Below are positions 38,202 through 46,611 of a stretch of DNA of 64,000 bases, piece by piece. The DNA is from Falcatimonas sp. MSJ-15 (GTDB taxonomy: Bacteria; Bacillota; Clostridia; Lachnospirales; Lachnospiraceae), in the NCBI RefSeq assembly GCF_018918265.1, contig NZ_JAHLQC010000002.1:62001-126000 (forward strand), written 5' to 3'. Position 1 is the stretch's first letter. Each line of letters begins with the position of its first letter. A model generated the notes under the pieces. It ran no database searches and had not been told where the DNA came from. It was given only the letters and a program-made list of their open reading frames with translations. A program made the position numbers and the translations under genes.

Positions 38202-39218
38202 TTAGTTAAATCCTATGAATTTCTGTGATATCTTGTATCCTATTTCTGATACCTTTCTTCCGCCTTTTCCCGGAAGATTCATCGAATTACCAAGTATTGT
38301 CCATCTAAGATGATGATATAACTTGCGATTTGAAGACTTAAGATAACGCCATAATTCTTTTTTCTTCTCATAATTCTCATCAGTTCCAGATAGAATAAGC
38401 ATAATAGACGATACTGTCATCATAATGTCTAAATATCTCACCATATACTTAGAACACTTTTTAGATGTTACTTTTTTATAATCAAAGTAATCTATCATTA
38501 TCTTAGTTACTCTGATCTGCTGATCTATTCTACTTATCATAACTTTCTCATTAACAGACTGATCTTCTCTTCCTATAAAATATCTGTAAAAATTAACATC
38601 CATATAATACATATCTTTTACAAAAGGAAGTGGCTGGAATACAAATATATTATCTACATAAAATGTATGCTTTGGTAGTTCGAATCCACAAGTTTTAAGA
38701 AGCTCAGTTCTGTATATTACTGAATGCATAAGAATATATTGATCTACTCTAAAGTGTCCAATATCCTCCCATGTAAAAAACTGTTCAACCGGTAATACAT
38801 TATGATATGCTATAACTTTTTTATGTTTTGCACCAACTTTTTCATATACATAGTTTGCTATAAGCATATCAAGATTCTTTCCACTCTCAATAATCTCTTT
38901 AAGTTTCTTTAAAATCTTTAGATATGCTTCTTTGTTAACCCAGTCATCACTATCTACAACTTTGAAGAATACACCTGTTGAATTCTTAAGACCTGTATTA
39001 ACAGCCTCTCCATGGCCACCATTTTCCTGATGCACAGCTTTAACTATATTAGGATATCTTAATGCATATTCATTAGCTATCTCAGCTGTACTATCTTTAG
39101 ATCCGTCATTTACTATTATTATCTCTACATCATCGCCACCAACAAGCAGTGATTCTACACAATTACGCATATAATCCTGCGAATTATAACATGGTATAGC
39201 TACTGATAAAATTTTCAT
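38202..39218 (-). CDS. Family 2 glycosyltransferase
   Basis: A 338-residue GT-A glycosyltransferase. The N-terminal half has the family motifs SVAIPCYNSQDYM, IIIVNDGSKDST and the metal-binding VVDSDDW (DxD-like). The C-terminal half, from about residue 170, is basic and partly helical, without a clear transmembrane helix. It follows glf with a 15-base gap, so a galactofuranosyltransferase working on UDP-galactofuranose is the natural guess, inferred from context only. The start follows GGGAGGTATTATT. Last gene of the operon, closed by a strong terminator. Confidence 0.88.
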   Translation of the reverse strand: MKILSVAIPCYNSQDYMRNCVESLLVGGDDVEIIIVNDGSKDSTAEIANEYALRYPNIVKAVHQENGGHGEAVNTGLKNSTGVFFKVVDSDDWVNKEAYLKILKKLKEIIESGKNLDMLIANYVYEKVGAKHKKVIAYHNVLPVEQFFTWEDIGHFRVDQYILMHSVIYRTELLKTCGFELPKHTFYVDNIFVFQPLPFVKDMYYMDVNFYRYFIGREDQSVNEKVMISRIDQQIRVTKIMIDYFDYKKVTSKKCSKYMVRYLDIMMTVSSIMLILSGTDENYEKKKELWRYLKSSNRKLYHHLRWTILGNSMNLPGKGGRKVSEIGYKISQKFIGFN

Positions 39219-39233
39219 AATAATACCTCCCGC

Positions 39234-40376
39234 TTACATTACTCTGTCAGATACCTCTAATGCTCTTGCTATTATGGCATCTATATTATAGTATTTATAT
39301 TCTGCAAGTCTTCCTACTAGATGAAGATTTGTAATCTTATCTGCTCTTTCCTTATACATTCTGTATTTATTAAGATTTTCCTCATTAATAATAGAATAAT
39401 AAGGTATCTGTTCTTTCTTACCTTCGTATGGTACAGAATATTCTTTTATTATTGTTGTTCCATCAAGTCTTTGTCCTAGAAGATGCTTGAATTCTGTTAT
39501 TCTGGTATAATCTTCATCAACAGTATAATTGATAACTGCCTTAGGCTGATAGTATTCCATATTATCATATGATTCAAACTCAAAATTAAGAGAACGATAT
39601 GGAAGATGTCCATACTCATAGTCAAACAGTTCATCTGTCTGACCTGTATAGAATACCTGACCTGTATATTCCTGTCCTTCAAAGTATATCTTATTATCTT
39701 TTATCTGCAGAATCTCTTTTGCATCAGTATTAAGTCTCACTTCTATATTATCTGAATCAAGCATATTCTTAAACATAGCTGTAAAACCATCTTCCGGCAT
39801 CATCTGATAAGTATCATGAAAATATCTATTATCATATGATATAACAACAGGTACTCTCGCTGTAACAGACTGGTCAACTTCACTTGGAGTCTGACCCCAC
39901 TGTTTCATTGTATATTTTAAGAAAATATTATTATATACATATTCTGCAACTTCTCTTATATCTGCGTCATTATTTTCACGAAGTTTCATAATTGGTACTT
40001 TATTGCCTTCACCATAAGTATCTATAAGTTTTTTTTCTATCTCTGCCGCTCTTTTCTCATCATATACCATATATAATGTATTAAGATTAAATGGCACCGG
40101 TATATATTCGCCATTGACTCTTGCAAGTACTTCATGCTCATATTTATGCCATTTGGTAAATCTTGAAAGAAAATCTACTACTTCCTTATTGTTGGTATGG
40201 AAAATATGTGGCCCATATCTGTGTATCATAACTCCTATTTTATCTTTTTCATCATAACAGTTGCCAGCTATATGCCCACGTCTTTCAAGCACAAGAACTT
40301 TTTTACCTGCATCAGCAAATTTTCTTGCTACTGTTGCTCCTGCGCATCCGCTTCCAACTATAATTGTATCATACAT
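39234..40376 (-). CDS. glf: UDP-galactopyranose mutase
   Basis: A 380-residue FAD enzyme that interconverts UDP-galactopyranose and UDP-galactofuranose, the donor for galactofuranose in surface glycans. It shows the FAD-binding N-terminus TIIVGSGCAGATVARKFADAGKKVLVLE, RGHIAGNCYD, the conserved RYGPHIFHTN and the C-terminal RLAEYKYYNIDA. Starts two bases after the CPBP-protease gene, with GGAGG 10 bases from the ATG, and is followed by a glycosyltransferase, a typical pairing for making a galactofuranose-containing polysaccharide or glycolipid. Confidence 0.97.
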   Translation of the reverse strand: MYDTIIVGSGCAGATVARKFADAGKKVLVLERRGHIAGNCYDEKDKIGVMIHRYGPHIFHTNNKEVVDFLSRFTKWHKYEHEVLARVNGEYIPVPFNLNTLYMVYDEKRAAEIEKKLIDTYGEGNKVPIMKLRENNDADIREVAEYVYNNIFLKYTMKQWGQTPSEVDQSVTARVPVVISYDNRYFHDTYQMMPEDGFTAMFKNMLDSDNIEVRLNTDAKEILQIKDNKIYFEGQEYTGQVFYTGQTDELFDYEYGHLPYRSLNFEFESYDNMEYYQPKAVINYTVDEDYTRITEFKHLLGQRLDGTTIIKEYSVPYEGKKEQIPYYSIINEENLNKYRMYKERADKITNLHLVGRLAEYKYYNIDAIIARALEVSDRVM

Positions 40377-40378
40377 AA

Positions 40379-41224
40379 TTATTTTTCCTCCCTGCTAACA
40401 TCCTTAGCTATATGTCTATTAATAGATATTAGCATTATTATTCCCATTACAAGACAGACAACGCCTATGATATTGTATACAAGTGCTTTTGATATAAAAC
40501 GTACAACAGGTTCGCACTCTGTCATTATTACAGACATAAGATTCGCTGACATGTGAAATAGCACTGCTGCAAGAAGCGTATTATATCGTTCATATATATA
40601 TGCAAGACATATTCCTATTATAAAAGCATACATTCCCTGAACAACATTGCCATGAATAATTCCAAATATAAGTGCTGATATTACTATCGCAACCTTAACA
40701 GACATATATTCTCTAAGTCTTGCAAATATTATTCCTCTGAACAAAATCTCTTCAAGCAATGGCGCTATTATAACCATTGCTATAAATTCAAATATAATAC
40801 TTCCTCCATATAGGCTATCTGCAACTTCATTAAATCCTGTAAATATATTAATGATTCCGCTCATATCTATAAGCCAGTTACATCCTAAACACATGAATAT
40901 ACCTGCAAGAAAAGGATATATATACTCTTCCTTTTTTACTATTACACTCTTCTCTTCTCTACTTTTCTTGTCCTGTTTTAATATAATACTAAGAACCGGT
41001 ATTATTATAACTCCTGCTATAACATTTATCATCATTGCACTTTTTGTTACTTTGCTGTCAAGCATATCAGTAAGCATATCACTTGTTATTCCAGGATTAG
41101 CTGAAGATATCTGATATGCAAAGATGTTATATATTATAATCTGCACTATTATTGTTATAGTTAAATATATAAGAATAGGATATATAGTTCTCCATACAAG
41201 TGTAACTACACTTTTCTTCTTCAT
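40379..41224 (-). CDS. CPBP-family intramembrane glutamic protease
   Basis: A 281-residue membrane protein with about eight helices. The three motifs of the CPBP/CAAX protease family (ABI) are present: EEILFRG with the catalytic Glu pair and Arg, FGIIHGN, and the final HMSANL. In bacteria such proteases are tied to peptide pheromone maturation, bacteriocin self-immunity or membrane protein quality; the target here is unknown. The ATG at 41224 has GGGAG eight bases upstream. It sits between the amidase and glf genes in a tight operon. Confidence 0.9.
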   Translation of the reverse strand: MKKKSVVTLVWRTIYPILIYLTITIIVQIIIYNIFAYQISSANPGITSDMLTDMLDSKVTKSAMMINVIAGVIIIPVLSIILKQDKKSREEKSVIVKKEEYIYPFLAGIFMCLGCNWLIDMSGIINIFTGFNEVADSLYGGSIIFEFIAMVIIAPLLEEILFRGIIFARLREYMSVKVAIVISALIFGIIHGNVVQGMYAFIIGICLAYIYERYNTLLAAVLFHMSANLMSVIMTECEPVVRFISKALVYNIIGVVCLVMGIIMLISINRHIAKDVSREEK

Positions 41225-41240
41225 AATGTCATCTCCCATT

Positions 41241-42188
41241 CTAATGTGATGCAAAATACTCATCTATCCCATTTGCTATACCACTTGCCATAGTATATTG
41301 ATAATTCTCATCCTCCATCAGCTCATCTTCATTTGGATTACTCATAAAGCCCATCTCTACAATCGATACTGGAATAGTACACCAATTAATTCCACTCATT
41401 GTATCTGACAATGTAACTCCTCTATTAGCTGCTCCTGTCGCTGCACATAGGTTATTAACTATACTTTGGCTAAGCGAATAGCTATTATCATATAGATATG
41501 ATACATAAGGATTGGACTGTGATGGTGATAATGTCAATGCTCCACTAACAGACTGATTAGATGAACCATTCGCATGTATCCTTACGAATATCTGAGCTCC
41601 GCTTTGACCGGCAATATCTGCTCGCTCTTTATTGCTTAGATTAACATCATTACTCTCTCTTATCATTACAACCTGATATCCTCTTGCTACAAGCTCATCT
41701 CTAAGTTTAAGCGATACATTTAATGTAAGTTCATACTCAGGAACACCTGTACTTACACCGGTAGTTCCCTGTGCCACTTTAGCTTTTGTCTCAGCTGCTC
41801 CAGGTCCTATTGGTTCTTGCTCACTATTTCCATGAAGCTGATGTCCGGCATCTATTGCTACTATTCTGCCAGAGCCAGTAACTGTCTGAACATAAGGTTC
41901 TGTATATGTCTGTGCCTGTTCCTGTATAGCTGTCTCTTCTTGTGTTGCTTCAGCTGTCTCTTCCTCGCTCACAGATACTGTCTCTTCTTCTGTCATTGTT
42001 TCTGACTGTATTTCTGTTGTTACTTCTATCTTCGCTTCTGTCTGTGCCTGTGTCTGTGTCTCTTTTGTTGTTTCTTCTACTGTTAATACAGCTTTTGAAG
42101 TTTCTTCAAAAGCTGTATCTTTTTTTCCACAAGATATACATAAAAGCATCATGATAGAAATAAGACTCAATATTATTATTCTCTTCAT
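41241..42188 (-). CDS. N-acetylmuramoyl-L-alanine amidase (Amidase_3), lipoprotein
   Basis: A 315-residue secreted cell-wall hydrolase that cleaves the amide between muramic acid and the stem peptide. The signal peptide MKRIIILSLISIMMLLCISC ends in a probable lipobox. A Thr/Glu-rich linker of about 85 residues (residues 25-110) separates it from the catalytic domain, which starts IVAIDAGHQ and carries the zinc ligands in DAGH, the Glu of PEYELTL and RIHAN, and the catalytic Glu in VEMGFMSNP. The ATG at 42188 has a GGGAG at long distance; an in-frame ATG at 42209 overlapping the MIF gene is the alternative start. Confidence 0.92.
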   Translation of the reverse strand: MKRIIILSLISIMMLLCISCGKKDTAFEETSKAVLTVEETTKETQTQAQTEAKIEVTTEIQSETMTEEETVSVSEEETAEATQEETAIQEQAQTYTEPYVQTVTGSGRIVAIDAGHQLHGNSEQEPIGPGAAETKAKVAQGTTGVSTGVPEYELTLNVSLKLRDELVARGYQVVMIRESNDVNLSNKERADIAGQSGAQIFVRIHANGSSNQSVSGALTLSPSQSNPYVSYLYDNSYSLSQSIVNNLCAATGAANRGVTLSDTMSGINWCTIPVSIVEMGFMSNPNEDELMEDENYQYTMASGIANGIDEYFASH

Positions 42189-42192
42189 GATA

Positions 42193-42537
42193 TTAAAAAT
42201 TGCTCCCATTATATCCCCAGTTATATACTTCTTCATATTTTACATAGATTCTATCTTTTGGAATCTGCAATTCTTCATAAAACAGATTACAAATAGCTTC
42301 TGTGAGCTTATTATATGAAGCTTCACTTGCATTGCCAAATATCTTAACTTCTATAAAAGCTGCCGGTCTATCATTAGTTCCTTTAAAATAAAGTGAATAA
42401 TTATCTTCAAATCCTACCATAAGCCACTCTTGTGATTTACCCGGTATAAGTTCAATGATCTTACCAAGCTTTGACTTTATAATTTCTTTTTTCTCATCTG
42501 TAATAGTTATACTTACTTTTGAATTAATAAATGGCAT
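42193..42537 (-). CDS. MIF-family tautomerase homologue
   Basis: A 114-residue homologue of macrophage migration inhibitory factor. It keeps the catalytic Pro2 (MPFINSKVSI), exposed after removal of Met1, the interior KIFG..SEASYNKLTEAI segment and the C-terminal signature VYNWGYNGSNF, very close to NWGWNGSTF of animal MIF. Family activity is phenylpyruvate or dopachrome tautomerisation; the physiological bacterial substrate is unknown. No signal peptide. It starts 18 bases after argS and ends 4 bases before the amidase start, so it is a fixed member of this operon. Confidence 0.95.
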   Translation of the reverse strand: MPFINSKVSITITDEKKEIIKSKLGKIIELIPGKSQEWLMVGFEDNYSLYFKGTNDRPAAFIEVKIFGNASEASYNKLTEAICNLFYEELQIPKDRIYVKYEEVYNWGYNGSNF

Positions 42538-42555
42538 ACATATTCCTCCTGTCTT

Positions 42556-44325
42556 CTACATACGTTCAGGTGCTGAAAATCCAAGTAAATCTATACATTT
42601 TTCAAGTATATCTTTTGTAAATGATATAAGTGCAATATAACCTTTCTGCTTATCAGTATCTGTCTCTGCAATAATCTTTGTCTCATGGTAAAAATGATTA
42701 AATGCATTAGATAAATCATATATGAACTGACAGATCTTATGTGGTGCTGTCTCTTCATATGCCTGTTCAATAACATCATTAAATTTTGAAAGCTGTAACA
42801 TTAATGACTTCTCGCTTTCTGTTTCAGGTGTTCTTATTACATGAGCATCACTTATATCATTACCAAGCTCTGCATATTTAGTAAGAATTGATTTAATTCT
42901 AACTATTGTATACAAAATATATGGTCCTGTATTTCCTTCAAAAGATGTAAATCTGTCTGTATCAAATATATAATCTTTTGCAGCCTGATTAGAAAGATCT
43001 CCATATTTTAATGCTGAAAGTCCTACAGTCTTAGCTATCTGTCTTGCTTCTTCTTCTGACATCTCACGATTTTGCATAATCTTCTCATATACAGCATCAT
43101 TAATCTCTTTTATAAGATACTCAAGACGCATTACACCACCTTCACGAGTCTTAAATGGTTTGCCATCTTTACCATTCATTGTTCCAAATCCTATGAATGT
43201 AAGCTTTGTATCATCATATACAAGACCTGTCTTCTTAGCGCATCTAAATACCTGTACAAAATGCATCTCCTGTCTCTTATCTGCAAGATATATTATATGA
43301 TCAGGATTGAATAACTTCATTCTCTCAACAATAGTTGCAAGATCTGTTGTCTGATATAATGAAGAACCATCTGATTTTAATACAATACAAGGTGGTATCT
43401 CTTTAGTATCTGTATCTTCTTTTACATCAACTACAAGTGCACCTTCACTTATATATGCATAGTTATTCTTCTTAAAATATTCTACCATATCTGGAACGTA
43501 TGGCTGTGCATCACTTTCTTTTTTCCATAAATCGAATTCAACATTAAGATTATCATAATTCTTCCTAAGATCACTTACTGATACATTAAGTATATGATTC
43601 CATAATGCTGTATAACCTCTATTACCCTGCTGAAGAAGATGTGTTGCTTCTTTTGCTTCCTCTTTAAATGCTTCATCAACTTTTGACTTTGCACTTGCTG
43701 CAGGATATATCTCTTCAAGTTCTGAGATTGTAAATGGAGCTTCCTTTGGATATTCACCTGTATAAGTATCATCAAAATATACAAGTTCAGGTTTTCTATA
43801 TTTAAGTTCTGTTATAATAAGACCCATCTGAAGTCCCCAGTCGCCAAGATGTACATCACCAATTACTTTATGACCTGCAAAGCGACAGATTCTCTTAACA
43901 CTTTCACCTATAACAGCTGAACGAAGATGACCTACATGAAGTGGTTTTGCAACATTTGGTCCACCATAATCAATTACTATTGTCTTTACTTTTTCGGGTT
44001 CTTTAACGCCAAATCTGGCATCATTATTCATATCACTTATATATCTGCCCAAAAATTCATTACTTAATTTGATATTGATAAATCCAGGTTTTACGCTTTC
44101 AATCTGCTCAAATACCGGATTATCCTTTAACTTTTCTACTATCTCGTCTGCTATCATAAACGGAGCTTTTTTATATTCCTTAGCAGCCGCCATACTTCCA
44201 TTACACTGATATTCACAAAGATCCGGTCTGTTAGATATTGTAACTTTTCCATACTTTGCATCATAACCACATGCTATGAAGGCATCCGTAATCTCTTTAG
44301 ATATAAGATCTAATATTTTTTCCAT
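42556..44325 (-). CDS. argS: Arginyl-tRNA synthetase
   Basis: A 589-residue class I synthetase attaching Arg to tRNA-Arg. The N-terminal Add1 domain, the HIGH signature GPNVAKPLHVGHLRS, the KMSK-equivalent region (FGTMNGKDGKPFKTREGG) and the C-terminal anticodon-binding domain ending LGFSAPERM are all visible. First gene of a six-gene unit continuing with MIF, amidase, protease, glf and glycosyltransferase. The ribosome binding site AAAGGACG is rather far from the ATG. No T-box was found upstream. Confidence 0.98.
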   Translation of the reverse strand: MEKILDLISKEITDAFIACGYDAKYGKVTISNRPDLCEYQCNGSMAAAKEYKKAPFMIADEIVEKLKDNPVFEQIESVKPGFINIKLSNEFLGRYISDMNNDARFGVKEPEKVKTIVIDYGGPNVAKPLHVGHLRSAVIGESVKRICRFAGHKVIGDVHLGDWGLQMGLIITELKYRKPELVYFDDTYTGEYPKEAPFTISELEEIYPAASAKSKVDEAFKEEAKEATHLLQQGNRGYTALWNHILNVSVSDLRKNYDNLNVEFDLWKKESDAQPYVPDMVEYFKKNNYAYISEGALVVDVKEDTDTKEIPPCIVLKSDGSSLYQTTDLATIVERMKLFNPDHIIYLADKRQEMHFVQVFRCAKKTGLVYDDTKLTFIGFGTMNGKDGKPFKTREGGVMRLEYLIKEINDAVYEKIMQNREMSEEEARQIAKTVGLSALKYGDLSNQAAKDYIFDTDRFTSFEGNTGPYILYTIVRIKSILTKYAELGNDISDAHVIRTPETESEKSLMLQLSKFNDVIEQAYEETAPHKICQFIYDLSNAFNHFYHETKIIAETDTDKQKGYIALISFTKDILEKCIDLLGFSAPERM

Positions 44326-44507
44326 AGTGTTGTGACACGTCCTTTCCTAAATGCAAATGTCTTCCATAATAACATTAATTATTTGATTATAATACTTTTT
44401 ACGCAAAAAATCTACCCCTTTGGACCTAAGTTGTGCTTTTAAACATAATCTAATTTAACTGATTAATTCAAACAAGTGAAAATATCACAAAAATTGTTTT
44501 TTTAATA

Positions 44508-44535
44508 TTGTATTTTTTAGAAAATATGTTAAAAT
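44508..44535 (+). promoter_or_regulatory. Probable promoter of the GGDEF gene
   Basis: TTGTAT (44508-44513) and TAAAAT (44530-44535), 16-base spacer, plus strand, about 40 bases before the start. Confidence 0.45.
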
Positions 44536-44578
44536 GTTACTATGTGCCTTAGGCTCAATTATTTGAAAGGTGGTTCTT

Positions 44579-46360
44579 ATGAATATAACGCAATACAATG
44601 CCCCTGACTCTAGTGAATTTCTCTATTGGGGAAAGGCATCTTTGAAAAATGAATATTTTATTGCTACTGCCGATGAATTTTTTTACAAATTTCTCGGTTC
44701 TAACTCCTGTTATCCTTTCAACGAGCTCGTTCATAAGGACGATGTTTCAGATTTTTTTGACTCACTTACTAGACTTAATGAAGGAGAACAGCATCTTCTC
44801 TTAAGAATACGAGGTGCTGATAATATATACAGATATATGTATCTTAAGATGTACTATAATGGCAAAATACTTAGTGATTTCAAATCTATTGATTTAGAAC
44901 TTAGTGATATCATATCAATTAATTCCAAATATTCCAAACAATTGCTTAATTTAAAAAAATATCGTAAGTTCTTGTCATTATCACGAAATCTTTTTTATGA
45001 ATATGCATTTGCAACTGGTGATATTAAGATTTATACATATTTTAATGAAAAAAGTCACATGTTAATTCACGATACACTTGATTCTTTTATCGAATCTTTT
45101 GCCGGTAATAATAATATCTCCAAAGAAGATCGTGACAGCTTGTATCGTTTTAAACATAATATAGAAAATGGAACTGATACTTTTAATGTATCGTTAACCG
45201 GAATACCTCTTAGTGTATATCCTGGCAAACTTGTCGGTATGATTGGTGGTGCAACTTATGCTAATGACGTAAAGCATCTATCAGTAGGACTTTTACTTGT
45301 TGATGATAATGATTCTACACACACTTCACAGGCATATTACCTATCAGAAGCTGCAAGAGATCCTGCTACCGGTCTTTTTAATAAAAAAGCCATAAGAGAA
45401 TATACCATTAACAGACTTAATCAATATCCTAATTCTTCGACTTATATTGCGATCATGGATATTGATGATTTTAAGACAATCAATGATACTTATGGACATA
45501 TGTTCGGTGACGAAGTTATATGCAAAGTTTCAGAGATAATAAGAAGTGTCCTGTCTTCACGTGGTGTTGCCGGACGTTTTGGTGGAGATGAGTTCTTCAT
45601 AGTATTTGAGAATATTGAATCTGAGATAGATCTTAGAAGGCTTTTAAAGACGATGGCAAAACATTTTTTATGGCTTTATGCAGGTTCTGATAAGAATTTT
45701 AATGTAACAGTTTCCTTTGGTATAGCCAAAGCACCTGATTATGGAACTTCTTACGAACCATTATTCAAAAAAGCTGATCGTGCATTATATATTGCAAAAG
45801 CCAAAGGTAAAAACCGCTTTATTATATATGATGAAGCCAAACATGGTGAATCCGAATCTGCTGATGATATTCTTTTACTTAAGAATGTTATTAAAAATGA
45901 TAAAAAAGTACAGATCATATCAGATATCTCATGTAGTCTGATCAAAAATGGAACTGCTTTTATTCCACATTCACTTGATATGATTAGAAAATATCTCGAT
46001 ATTGATGGAATACGTATATATAGCAAACATTCAGATAGTGTTATCTATGAATCAGGTGAATATTCTAATCCATTATCTTCTTTTGACTATAATGATGTTA
46101 ATGAATATCTGTTATTATTTGATGATAACCGCATGCTTGCTTCTAATAATATACACAGCTTTGAATTTAAGTGTAAAGCACAATATAAATTCTTTACTGC
46201 TAATAATATAAATGGTTTTGTAGAGATATATAACCTGCTTGATGAAGATATCAAATACCTCGTTTCATTCGATGTATTTAACCGTAAACGAAAATGGTCT
46301 GAAAGTGATATAAGTTATCTGACTATAATATCTAATATTATTATTGAGATTTTACCTTAG
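44579..46360 (+). CDS. Diguanylate cyclase (GGDEF) with N- and C-terminal sensory regions
   Basis: A 593-residue cytoplasmic protein. Residues about 15-115 look like a PAS-type domain, about 125-245 are a second domain of unknown type, and 258-415 form the GGDEF domain with the exact active-site motif GGDEF at 335-339, plus DPATGLFNKKA and MDIDDFKTIND. The inhibitory RxxD site is missing (SSRG at that place). The C-terminal 170 residues may be a degenerate GAF-like domain. It should make cyclic di-GMP, which in clostridia often feeds riboswitches; no c-di-GMP riboswitch was found here. The ATG at 44579 follows GAAAGGTGG. No transmembrane helix. Confidence 0.9.
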   Translation: MNITQYNAPDSSEFLYWGKASLKNEYFIATADEFFYKFLGSNSCYPFNELVHKDDVSDFFDSLTRLNEGEQHLLLRIRGADNIYRYMYLKMYYNGKILSDFKSIDLELSDIISINSKYSKQLLNLKKYRKFLSLSRNLFYEYAFATGDIKIYTYFNEKSHMLIHDTLDSFIESFAGNNNISKEDRDSLYRFKHNIENGTDTFNVSLTGIPLSVYPGKLVGMIGGATYANDVKHLSVGLLLVDDNDSTHTSQAYYLSEAARDPATGLFNKKAIREYTINRLNQYPNSSTYIAIMDIDDFKTINDTYGHMFGDEVICKVSEIIRSVLSSRGVAGRFGGDEFFIVFENIESEIDLRRLLKTMAKHFLWLYAGSDKNFNVTVSFGIAKAPDYGTSYEPLFKKADRALYIAKAKGKNRFIIYDEAKHGESESADDILLLKNVIKNDKKVQIISDISCSLIKNGTAFIPHSLDMIRKYLDIDGIRIYSKHSDSVIYESGEYSNPLSSFDYNDVNEYLLLFDDNRMLASNNIHSFEFKCKAQYKFFTANNINGFVEIYNLLDEDIKYLVSFDVFNRKRKWSESDISYLTIISNIIIEILP

Positions 46361-46407
46361 TAACTGTCAGATATAATATAACAATCAACATACATATCAT
46401 ATTATAC

Positions 46408-46455
46408 AAAAGGAAAAGTCTATGTGCATTACACGACTCATAGACTTTTCCTTTT
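46408..46455. terminator. Bidirectional terminator between GGDEF gene and helD
   Basis: A perfect 17-bp stem (46408-46424 with 46439-46455) whose arms start with AAAAGGAAAAG and end with CTTTTCCTTTT, placed between convergent genes and usable by both. Confidence 0.9.
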
Positions 46456-46456
46456 A

Positions 46457-46524
46457 TTTATCTTTTATTCAGTTTTTTATTTATCTTTTGTTTATCTTTT
46501 ATTCAACTTTTATTTATCGCTTCT
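46457..46524. repeat. Two tandem copies, 34-bp period
   Basis: Units starting TTTATCTTTTATTCA at 46457 and 46491, 34 bases apart, T-rich, next to the terminator. The remaining 90 bases up to the helD stop show nothing else. Confidence 0.7.
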
Positions 46525-46611
46525 ATTTTTTCTATAATATACTTACGCCAAACTCATATATAGGTATCTAAGATTATATTAGTATACTTTATCACTCTAT
46601 ATTATCTTATT

